Below, piece after piece: positions 44,402-54,933 of a DNA stretch of 64,000 bases. Where the stretch lies: positions 98,424,519-98,488,518 of the forward strand of contig JBANSL010000002.1 of assembly GCA_037127255.1 (NCBI GenBank). The letters are read 5' to 3'. Position numbers and translations under genes: made by a program. Every line of letters starts with the position of its first letter. Position 1 is the stretch's first letter. The DNA is from Persicaria tinctoria (Eukaryota; Streptophyta; Magnoliopsida; Caryophyllales; Polygonaceae). Below the pieces are notes generated by a model. It did not search any database and was not told the origin of the DNA. It saw only the letters and a list, made by a program, of their open reading frames with translations.

Positions 44402-47400
44402 TCAGGTTATGCAAACCGAGTATGATAGGTTGAAGTGGTTTTGGAAATGGCCCAAGGTTTTCAAATGGTTTTTCAAAATGTTTTAGAAAGGGCAAAATGA
44501 ATTTAATATGGCTAACTCAGATAGACTAAATATGAATTTGACTCAATAAATCTGGTAATCAAACAAAGGGAAACGGTGGGGTAGTAAATGCGCTAGACCA
44601 TCCCTATTGGATGTAGTTGGGAATGGGTAGGCAAAATACTAGCTTTCTTTTACAGACGGGGTTTGAATACTCCAAGGAGCCCGAGGGTTGGAGTAGCTTG
44701 GGTTAGGAGGCTGTGAGGTATTTGCCCCTCCGGTCAGCCGTCCCTCGAAGGACGGCATAGATCGTCTTGGTGATTATAACCAACTGGGCCCGAGGGCGAT
44801 TCTCCTCGAAGAGGATCATATTAATCTCGTTGATTGCTTATATGCTGAGTGCTATTGTGCTTAGGATAGAGGACTAATCCGTATGCCTTGACTTGAATCA
44901 TATATTGAATAACTGTGCAAACGGGATAGTGGGAGAACACCTTGTTCTTATGTCATTGGAACTCCTGTCTTGTTGGAATAGCTCTTCCATAACTCAAACC
45001 AGTGATGATTCTGACTCCGTCAACAATCCCACCAAAACATTTAGGCATGTTATCAAGGGTCGAAGAGCATCCGCTCTCCCCGTTTCGAGTCCTGTTTTGT
45101 ATCCCACCATCAATGCCTCTATCGAGTCTCGTACCTTAGGTCGGTGTCTTCCACGGGAAAATTTGGGTTGGTCGACTAATGCCTTCGGAAATCGTGTTGG
45201 ACGTGATGGTTACCTGAGTATGTTAGTGTGGGTGATGATCGTAGCAGTTTCGAGTTAGAAGTGAGTTATCTCAAAGATTCATCTCATTCAATCTTCGTAA
45301 TGGGCAATCACGTCTTCTTGCCGCAAGAGTCTAAGCACGAGTTCTATCATCACATATCGGAAACAGTGTGAACATCCTTGCGTCCTACCCAGTGAGTCAT
45401 GCTAGCGTCCCACGGGGAAACGGGGTCATGAGTCAGTGAATGCCCTTGGAGAATTCTGTCGGTTATAGTAGTAGATGTTCTTGGGATTGTGTGGCATAGT
45501 ATGTTGATGTATTTCAGCATGACTAGTTGCTTGATATTTTGCATGGTTGCTCTTATGAAAAGATGTATGTGCTATATGTATGGAACTTCCATGATTATTG
45601 CCTCCCATGAATTAGGTCCATGATAGTGTAATCAACCCTCGATGTATGATTATTATATGAGATGATTACTTTAGCATGCCGAATTAATCTAATTAGACCT
45701 TGTTGATTGTGTATATGTTTAATGTGCAATTCTAGTATCATGTAGGACATATGTCTCCCGATTAAAGGCCCTCGTATTATCATGTGTCGTCCGTGTCTTA
45801 CTCTGTGAATATGGATGTATATGATGCGATAGGTACATCTTAGTGTGCTTGCCTTAACCCCATGATATTATGACCTGCTTATGTGTGCACCTAAATGAAT
45901 GATAAGTTGTGTACATGATACCCTTGATGTTGATAGGACTAGCATCACTCATGCCCCACATGTCCCTTGTCAGTTCATACGTGAATATTCTTAGTCTGTC
46001 CAGCATGATTAGTGCATGAGTTGATGATTTTTAGCCTGTTCTGCGTGCATATAATGTTGATTATGTGAACATGTTATGGATGCATAAGACGCTATTCTTT
46101 TAATAGGTACATTCTAGTGTGGAATAATATGATTGAGAAATCTTGTGATTTTTGTGTGTTTGTTTGCCGCACATATAACATCATAGAATACCCTAAGGGC
46201 ATTGTTGTAACTCTCGGGTTCGCGTCTTGTCTTGAGTCTCGTCGTCTCTAGCCCTGGTCCATGTCTGAACCCTTAAGGAAGTTGTGTCGCCCGCCCTTGT
46301 CTCTCCCCTATCTCCGTAACTTCTAATCCTTGCAATCCTTCAATGAGCGCCGACATGAACGAAAGAACCGACGACCAAGTGACACCGGAACGACGCAACA
46401 GAAGCGTGGTGGGTCCATGACCTATAGACTCCAAGGACGACGTCACCGATGGCAAAAGGAACGGATATACTTCAAGAATGGCAGTCGGGAGCAGGATCCT
46501 CCCAGCTAACTCGAGGAAGAGCACTCTTAATTCAAACTGCGGATTCTTCTATTAATCGGAATAGGTTTTGTGCGATAGGTCTAGAACTGACATGAGGGGA
46601 TTGGTGGTGACGAATACACTAAACTAGTAGTGAATAATTGCCTGACTAACTTGTGCTTGCGATGATGTGCCTTGATGCTTGAGTTTACTGACTTGCTGGT
46701 AATTAGGTTATGGGCTATATATGTGGTGGTGTTTTCTTCTTGGGCATGAGTCGGGTGATTCCTCAGTGAGATGGGTCGGAAAGTGGCAGGTAGATTGAAG
46801 TCTTTGAGTTGGGTCATTGGTTGTGTAAGATGGAGTGCAGGAAAGATGTGTTAGCTTGGGTAGAGCCGAGTGAGTTAGGACTTGTCAGATATAGTTATTA
46901 GTGAGTATAATTGATCTCCAAGGTGGGTATTAGGTGAGGAGTAGAGTTAGCATGGCGAGATTTTGGGGGAGAGGTTCTAGTTAGAAGTGTCGGTAGGTAG
47001 TGGGTGCAAGTATATGTGATAGTTCTAGAGGTGGATGAGTGAGCTAGGAGTGGATTGGGTGAATGTGCCTAGGGGGGGGGGAAGTGTCTAGGTAGTCCAG
47101 GAGCGGATTGTGGGCAACACTATTGATGAGCGATTAGGGAATGTCTAAGGAATCATAGGATTCGGGACTAGGTTGTATGTGCGGTGATTGGGAGTAGTTT
47201 CGGTAAGAGATTGAGGTTGAGGAATCGCTAAGGAAGAGTAGTATGAGGTTGCTTGGGAAATTATCAATCTTGGATGTTAGTTTGTTCATGTCAGGACTGT
47301 ACGTGTGATGAGTATTCGGGGGATTGTTGGATAGAATTGGTAGTGCTTGGAGAATACATGGGTGAAGGATTCTAGATGCATTTTATTGTAGGGAATGAAC

Positions 47401-49602
47401 CGGGATTTATGAGTGGAGGTTCTTGTGGCTATTGAGGTATTTGAAGATGTGAGATGAGTCTTCGAGGAAAGGCTACTAGCTAGGAAAGAATGTCGTTGAG
47501 ATTCTGGTAAGAATGTGGGCTTGAGGTTGAGATAGGGAGATTCTGAGCATGAAATTGGGGAATAGGCAAAGCGTAAGGTATTGAGAACGCTAGAGGATGA
47601 AAGATTTTAGGAGGTTGGTGAAGTTGAGGTACTTGGGAAGTTCGGGTGAGAATGTCATAGGAATTCTGTGAAGATGGTGATCGTACATAAGGGTTTAAGT
47701 GGTGGAGATTTCGAGGTTCGAGGAAGCATGATCTAAGGCAATTTGGGAATGTGCGGAAATGAGGAAATTCGGGAATATGCTGAGATAAGGATCTAGAATA
47801 GGTCACTTGAGGGATCGTGGATGTCAAGGTTTCGTGAGATTCAGAATGGGACAAGTAGGCAGAATCTGTTATTGGTCATTGAGGATAGACACGGGTAATG
47901 AGGAACTCGGTGATTCGTGGTTATGAGTTAGCATTAGACGGTTTTCTGCGTTAGAGTTAGTCGGGAGTGACAGGTGTGAGATGGTGAGCATGAGCTGGGT
48001 GCTTAGAGGTGGATGGTTAGTGAGAATGGCTAGTGGTACGGGAAGTGTGATCAGGCGGAGTCTTGAGAGCCTAGGAAGAGTCAGAGAGATTGTTGAGAAG
48101 CGTCTAGATCGATCGTGAGAGCAGTTCAGTCGAGGACTTGAGATTTCTCTTAGAAGGTGAAGATGGGACTAGTTGAGGACCCCTGGGGTGAGGATGTGTC
48201 TATAGGGAGTCTTGGTAGATGGTCGAAGCGTTGAGCTTGATCAGAATAGCGAATTGGGCAATCGTGAGCTCTAAGGTTTAGATTTCGATGGTTGAGTGGA
48301 AGATTAGGACTTGAGATTGGGGTATTGAAGCATATTGATCCTTAGATGGCCTGATGATGTAAGAGTTGAGATGCCTAGTAATTGGTTAGAGATGTAGGTT
48401 GTGAATCGCGGCTAGTTATGCGGCTAGAGAGATTGTATGCTAAGCTTAGTGCAATGGTGTTAGAGCTAGTATCGGATTTGAGTTGGTAGACCTAGGTGAG
48501 GTATGAATGCTAATATAGCTACTTCCTGCGCTTGATAGAATGCTGGTGTTTGACGATACTTTTATGACTCTGACGTGATAATTCTTGGTGGTTACTGCAA
48601 GTGTAGTGTGCTTATCTGGTTAGTGTTATGTGCAACTTCTGTGATATGGTATGATGAATCCTACTATGTGCGATATTATGCTAGATCTGCCATGGTACGT
48701 GATTATCCTTGACATGAGTATGAGCTGTTTTCGAATGCGTGATACGATTGTTATATTATATAATGCCTTTGACTGAAATTGCTAGGATGCTAGAACTGAA
48801 TTGATGAAATTTGATTATGACTTGGAACCTATGAAGGAATTGTGGGGTTAGCCCTTAGAGGTGGATGATTCCACCTCCCGAGATTTAGAATTTGCTTGAC
48901 TAACGTCGAATTTAAGGGATTTGAATGATGTTTAAGAAGAACTAACTTGGATTTCAACGCGATCAAGAATTTCAATGATTTTGAGACCAAACCTTTTCGA
49001 ACTGAGGACCCCTCTTGAAGTTTTCTGACCGATCGAGCTTGCATTATGACGCCCCCACGAAGTGGATACATTCATTTTATAAGGGCCCTTATAGATTGCT
49101 TGCTAAGACCTAGTGGAGACGCTATGATGCTTTTCGAGTTATGATACTACCTCCGTTCCAAAATACATGGGCTTTTCCTTTTTGACACGTTTTTTAAGGA
49201 GTGGAAAACTCTATGAAATATTATTTTTTTAATCAAATTTTTTATATCATTTGATACTTATTAGTAATAAGTATCAAATTATATAAAAAATTTGATTAAA
49301 AAAATAATATTTCATAGAGTTTTTTGCTCCTTAAAAAGCGTGCCGAAAACTAAAAACCCATGTATTTTGGAACGGAGGGAGTATAACCGAGATGTCAGGG
49401 TAAGGATGTGATAGGGGCCCATATCACACTCTCGCTACGACCTATCGAGGATATTATGACCATGACGACGATACTGTGAGAATCTCATAGGGGCACTTAT
49501 GAGGCACTTACGGAATCAATGGAATGGTCCTTGAACTCACCCACTTCCAACTTCATCCCCTACTTTGTTTTGATTTTAGTCTCGGGGACGAGACTTGTTT
49601 TC
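44402..49602 (+). other. non-coding internal domain of the LARD
   Basis: 5.2 kb without a frame longer than about 125 codons on either strand and without recognisable retrotransposon motifs. The part from about 46600 to 48500 is markedly poor in C on the plus strand (rich in G, A and T). At 46340 a short frame starting MSADMNERTDDQVTPERR could be a gag remnant, but this is a guess. A Stowaway MITE is nested at 49147-49381. Confidence 0.8.
49147..49381. mobile_element. Stowaway-type MITE, 235 bp, nested in the LARD
   Basis: Ends CTACCTCCGTTCCAAAATA and GGAACGGAGGGAG. TA duplicates at 49145-49146 and 49382-49383. Same length and internal structure as the copy at 38381-38615, with a modest number of differences. 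Confidence 0.92.
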
Positions 49603-49614
49603 AGAGGTGGATGA
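49603..49614 (+). other. polypurine-type tract of the LARD
   Basis: AGAGGTGGATGA immediately precedes the 3' LTR, in the position of the plus-strand primer site; it is not a perfect purine run. Confidence 0.65.
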
Positions 49615-52600
49615 TGTAAAGGCTCGAATTTTTAAAATCATAATTTCTCAGAAAAACATAATAAAAATGAATCTAAAGCGGAATTTAACGAAAAACTCCC
49701 TAAATCAGATTTTAAGACTCATAAAACGGATTTCCGACCTAAATAAAATTTTGATAACTGACGTAAAATTTTCGGATCTGAAAATTTAATTGCGCGAGAG
49801 AAAGCGGGAATTTGGAAACTAACCTCGATAAACTAATTCTTGGAAATGAATTTTCGAGTATTCTCTTTTTTTTTGACCAACATTGGAACCATAAATTGGT
49901 CCTCTTCTTTTACACAACTAAACAAAATCCCTGCAATTCTCTCCCTCCCATCTGTTTCCCTCTTCTTCCCTGTATCCTCCTTTTTCTTTTCTGAGCAGAC
50001 ACGCCACCCTACCTTCCTCCTTTGACCTATTGCCCCTGCAGCAAGAAAGAAGACAAACCTCACCTTCCTTATCCTTTCATCCCCTTGTGAGCTGAGCAAC
50101 CCCTTTCAGTTTCCCAAACCCGAAATCCCCATGTTTGAGCCTCCTACTACCACCGCAACACCCCACCACGGACCCCTCGGTTTCAATCAGGCCCGAGCAA
50201 GCCTCCGAGCCGACGCTAAAGCCGCACCTCCGTCCTTCCTGTTTTCCACTGATCCCTGCAGCCTCCATTCCTCCTCCCGTCGAGCCCCGCAGCAGCTCCT
50301 ACGACGCCCGACGAAGCCTGGCTGAGTAACCCGGGAACCCGGAGCCGCCGACGCCACCTTCTTCCCCTTCCATTCCTTTGTTTTTCCGATTTGGGGTCGG
50401 TAAGCCCTCCCTCCCTTCCGTTCGCTCAAAACTTCACAAAGGTCAACCTTAATCCTCTTTTCTTCCTTCCCAGGCCGAGAGCGGTTCGTTTCCACCTCCG
50501 ACGGGGCCGAATTGAGCTCCGAAGATGATTTCCGGCGAGTCGACGCCCTTGGTAAGCATCGAACCCCTTTCTTACCATGTTCCATCCCTTGTGTGCTTCT
50601 GTGTTCCTATTGCCTTGCCTGGTCGGAGAGAGTGAGTGAGTCCGTGTCGAGACCATGAGCGAGCTTGAAGATTCCGGCGAGATCGAGGCGACGAGAGCGG
50701 TACGAGAGAGCGAGTGAGAGAGGGTGTCGAGCGGCTGTGTGCGAGGACGAGAGAGGAGGGACGAGATGGCGACGCCCAGCTGAGGGCTTAGGACGCCGAG
50801 GAGGAGACGAGGAGGGCGGGGGAAAGCACCGCCGACGGGACCCTTTCGAACCGAGGCGGAAAATGGAGCTGAGGAAGAAGATGCACAGTGGCCGCGGGAC
50901 CCTCCTCCACATCAGCAGCCATGTCAACGTGGGCCCATCTCTTTCATGTTACTTCTGGGTTCGGATTCAACATCAGCAAGAAGGGGTGGGTTTGGGCCTG
51001 GTATTGCTGGGCCGGACTTTTGGGTTTTAAATGAAAATGTGTTGTGAGCAAACTTACTTGCTAAACCTCAAAATTGTGAAGAGTTGGTTCGGTTTTGAGT
51101 TTACAAAATAAGAGGGGTCGGTTTATAATTTTTATTAAAATAAGGGGCTGACTTTATTAAATAAAAATGGTTGGGGTTTTAAAGGATTTGGAAATGTTTA
51201 ATGGAAGAGGATAATTCAAATATTAAATATTAATACTTGAGTGTTAAGCATAAAATATTATTAGTAAGATTTAAGGATATAATATCATGGTAATTTAAGA
51301 CAAATAAAATATTACGAGACTTTATCGGAAAAGGGATTTGACGAGCATTTTCCAAGGCAGAATTTCTAACTAGTGAACTCATTTTTCTTCGAAACGGTTT
51401 TCGGGACTAACTCGGGAAATTATGTGATCAATGACTAACTAGCATGTTGATATGATTGATTGACTAATAGCATGATTTTGTGTGAACTAATGGCATGATT
51501 GATTGACTAATGGCGTGATAAAGTGTTAGACTTATGTATAGTTCACTTATGCCTTCGATATATGATGAATATGATGAACTTGTTATATATGATATGCGGA
51601 TTGGTATCGCGGATATACTGTTGCTAATATATGAATGTGGCGGAATGGAATGATGAGAACGATATGATATCGAGGAATGTGGCAATGTGATGAATGGTTG
51701 AACTTGAAGAAATGACGATTGCGATATGGTTGTTATTCTCGTTGAATGATGTATGCTTTGAGTGCTTGAAATGATTAGACGTAGACTTATATATGTGTTC
51801 ATATATGTATCTAGGTGATACCTTATCCTATGATTGATGTGTGCCAGACTTCCTATTATGCTGTTCTGCATAGCCAGGTAAGTCTCTCCGGAGCTTACTC
51901 AGATTGAATAGAGCTATTCCCTGCTATAGGTGCATGATATACTAGGTGTTGCATTCATGATCAGCATGCCATGTAGTACCATGCTAGGTTGCATTGATCG
52001 TTGAGCATTCTATTTCTCTATGTGTATGAAAACAGAACGGCCGTTATCTGTGAAGTAACTAGAGTCTTTGCTAGGGTCATAGGGTAGCCCAGCCTCATCG
52101 GGTACCCTGAGTCAATCGAGTACTTCCTTATATTATGATATGCCTGCGGGCTTTATTGTGGAGCGGGTTAGGCATGCGTGCCGCCCTATTATGAATGAAT
52201 GCATTCACGAGCTGGCCAGTCTCCGCCTGTCGGAAGGGGTGGAGGTAGGAGAGGGATATGCCACTTGGCATTGTCTTGGGCCCTTTACAGTATTCTGCAC
52301 ATTATTATGAACTAGGAGCATGCTAGTGTGTTTAAATTTCGTACTGCATTAGAGCATCTTTATTAGGTATAGCGTATATGTGTGCTTATGGTTGGGATGC
52401 AGAGTTAAGTGGGCATCGATCTGATCCCGCTCCATATCAATTTTTTTAGGTATTATTTATGTTCATCCTATCGGTGCTGTTTGCTTGTTGCGCGGGTCAT
52501 TTTGTCGGCGGAGAGTGAGCGCTGGGGTATAGACTTCACCAGACTCTGATTATACTTTTTCGGATTTACACTTTAGACTCCGTTTTGACCCGGCTCTGCC

Positions 52601-52849
52601 GTGGTACACATTTGTATTATACTTGTTTCCGCTAGTCGCATGATTTCTGATTTCCACGCTTAGATTACGACAGGTACAGGGGACTTCCCCGGGGATTCCA
52701 ACGATCCCTTCGATTTTGGGTACGAAATCCCCCTTGAAAACATTAAAGTAAGCTTTCAAACCTTCAACCTGTACTCGGGGCGCAAGGTCCTAACGGGGGG
52801 TTTAATCCCTCGAAACGTAACTCGGGAATCATAATCCCGGGCCGTTACA
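49615..52849 (+). repeat. 3' LTR of the LARD
   Basis: 3,235 bp at a constant offset of 8,463 bp from the 5' LTR with no indels. One base difference was noticed. Confidence 0.95.
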
Positions 52850-52854
52850 GTCAA

Positions 52855-53058
52855 GTTTTTGCGAGGTATATAATGACTCTTTTGAAGATCTTGTCTGAAG
52901 CCTCATTGACATAAGCCGGGCTCAATAAATAACCTCGGCTACTGTTGTTGAGGTTAAGGAAGAAGCTCGACTTCTGTTGTTGAGCTTAATGAGGAATCTC
53001 GGCTTCTGTTGTTGAGGTTAATGAAGGAGCTCGGCTTCATTGACACGTAATGCATAAA
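52855..53058 (+). repeat. 32-bp minisatellite, right part
   Basis: It completes the interrupted fourth unit (52855-52875). After a shortened 23-bp unit, it continues as 32-bp units starting at 52899, 52931, 52963, 52995 and 53027, with consensus core CTCGGCTTCTGTTGTTGAGG. Each unit has an internal CTC...GAG dyad. Confidence 0.85.
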
Positions 53059-54175
53059 TTCATTAAACTAGGGTGGCAGACCTGTGCTACGCCCGGGATA
53101 TGATTTTATATCAAATATATGAGTGATATTATACTTTGTGAATAATGCAAAAATTAAGATGGCATAAATTTTATAACAGAGGAATTAAATATCATTATCT
53201 TATCTAGCGAAATTTAAGCATAATTTATTACTCATTTTTATTATCATTTACAATTTGATAAAATATTTAGATATATATGCACTCTCTTGAACCTATAATA
53301 TTCTTTTTTTAAATTAAGCATATCAATTTGCTTCAATCGAGAAATTACTTAGGTGAAACTTTTATTGCAAGAATTTTCTCTTTTTTATTTAATTCTTATT
53401 ATTTTTATAGAAAGATATTTAAAAAAAACTATTAATATTCTCTCAATTTTTAAAATAAAAAATATCACCTTAAATTAGAACCATTCAAAAAGATCAAAAT
53501 GCACTCTTGTTTATACATCAATTAAGATTAAATATAACCTATCATTTAGATATGACGACCACCCATTATTTATATGAAAAATTATTATGTATAATTTATT
53601 TATTTTTCATTATTTTCTCATATTTTTAATTCAATTATTTTTTATAGTTCTGTATATTTTATCTTCATTTGAACTCCATTTTCAATCATCATTTTCCTTT
53701 TTATATAACTTATTGAATTTATTGATAAAATGCTACCTTTTGGATTTTATTGAAGGTTCGTATATAAAATCAGCTTCTATTTATAAATATATCTTTAGAT
53801 GGAGAGAATTGTATACATATATTTTCTTATTGACAGGATATATAAAATAATCATTGTGCTAGCAATATAATGTTTTAATGAGATGATAACAATGTGAAAT
53901 ATTTTTTCTCGTAATATTTTTTTTGTATAAAAATCATTTAAATAAAGTTATTTCAAACCATGTATTTTTTTGTTAGGCTGTCATTGATGGTGAATGAATC
54001 TTTTGTTAAGAGGAAGGTGATAGGATTGTTCATATAACCCAATGTGAATTTAAAAAGAATAAATTAATAGTATGTATTTTAATTAGAAACAACAAAATTA
54101 AAATATTACTATAAAAACAAAAAATACTACGTACATACGTATAAATGCAAGAAACAAAAAAAAAATCTAGGACCA
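53059..54175. other. AT-rich non-coding sequence, left shell around the MULE (possible Helitron 3' end at 53068)
   Basis: CTAGGGTGGCAGACC, then TGTGCTACGCCCGGGAT, resembles a decayed version of the Helitron-type end at 34538. The rest is AT-rich with no gene; an 87-codon T-rich open stretch at 53587-53850 has no domain. Confidence 0.4.
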
Positions 54176-54348
54176 TAAATAAAGGGCAAATTTGCTAAAA
54201 TAGCCCATTTTGGTGAAACCCTTGCACACATAACCCCATCCGGAAAAAATTTGCTAAAATCCGGATATCCGGATTTTTGCCTCAACCGGTAGCAGGTAAG
54301 TGGGTGGGGGGGACTGGACAGTGTGGGTATTACAACTGGACAACTGAA

Positions 54349-54446
54349 AGAGGGAGAGAGAGAGAGAGAGAGAGAGAAGGAAAAGCGAGGAAAAGACAGA
54401 GAGAGAGAGAGAGAGAGAGTCTGTGAGAGAGAGAGAGAGAGAGAGG
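54349..54446 (+). repeat. GA microsatellite cluster in the MULE 5' region
   Basis: Three runs of (GA)n broken by short spacers. The open stretches across it on both strands are low-complexity artefacts. Confidence 0.95.
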
Positions 54447-54933
54447 GTGAAATACCTGATCAATATTGAAAAGACAGGTAGAGAGAGGGAGAGGGATGAA
54501 GCAGCTGTGTACAGTAAATCGGAGGGAGGCAATTGTTCCCGCCCAGGGATGGCGCCAAAAAAAAAAGGTAAAAGGGAGGGAGGAGGGGGAGGGTATATAA
54601 GCTTTGAAGAATGTCTGAGGGAAATCATTACCTCCCATTAATGAATTGCAGGGGAAATGGAACTTGAAGAAGGGGAATGGCCGGCGTTTGATTAGAAGAA
54701 AGAGGGTAGGTGTCAAATGATGTGTGGTCTATATAAAGAGATGAGAGAATTCCTGGGCGTCACTTTTACTCACAAAATCTGAAGAAAGAGAGAGAATCCA
54801 TTGAAGAAGAAGCAAGTGGGCCTGGTCCCCATCAAACGGTTTACTTGTACGAAGCCACTTTTCACTGGACGGTTATATCGTACTTACTGGACACGTGTTG
54901 GTATTAACTGGACAGTCCTCTGATCGGACATAA

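Larger units (their letters stand above)
41152..52849 (+). mobile_element. large retrotransposon derivative (LARD), 11.7 kb, long LTRs and non-coding interior
   Basis: Two 3,235-bp LTRs (41152-44386 and 49615-52849) begin TGTAAAGGC and end GCCGTTACA. The 5-bp TSD GTCAA lies at 41147-41151 and 52850-52854. The PBS is at 44391-44401 and the purine tract at 49603-49614. By eye the LTRs differ at a single base (T at 41974, A at 50437), so insertion is recent. The 5,228-bp interior contains no gag, protease, RT, RNase H or integrase segment that I can recognise, so mobility would need proteins from a related, probably gypsy-type, element. Confidence 0.95.

Noticed and set aside
46273..46524. 83-codon minus-strand frame in the LARD interior as a gene
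   Set aside because: No domain; the opposite strand has an equally plausible short gag-like start, and neither is supported.
52899..53058. CRISPR-like array of 32-bp units
   Set aside because: The units are contiguous and diverged tandem repeats without spacers, in a plant genome; this is a minisatellite.
53587..53850. 87-codon hydrophobic frame as a membrane protein
   Set aside because: Phe/Leu/Ile-rich translation of AT-rich DNA, no start context or homologue.
54254..54716. Minus-strand frames of 124-128 codons rich in Ser and Leu
   Set aside because: Produced by the GA/CT microsatellite; low complexity.
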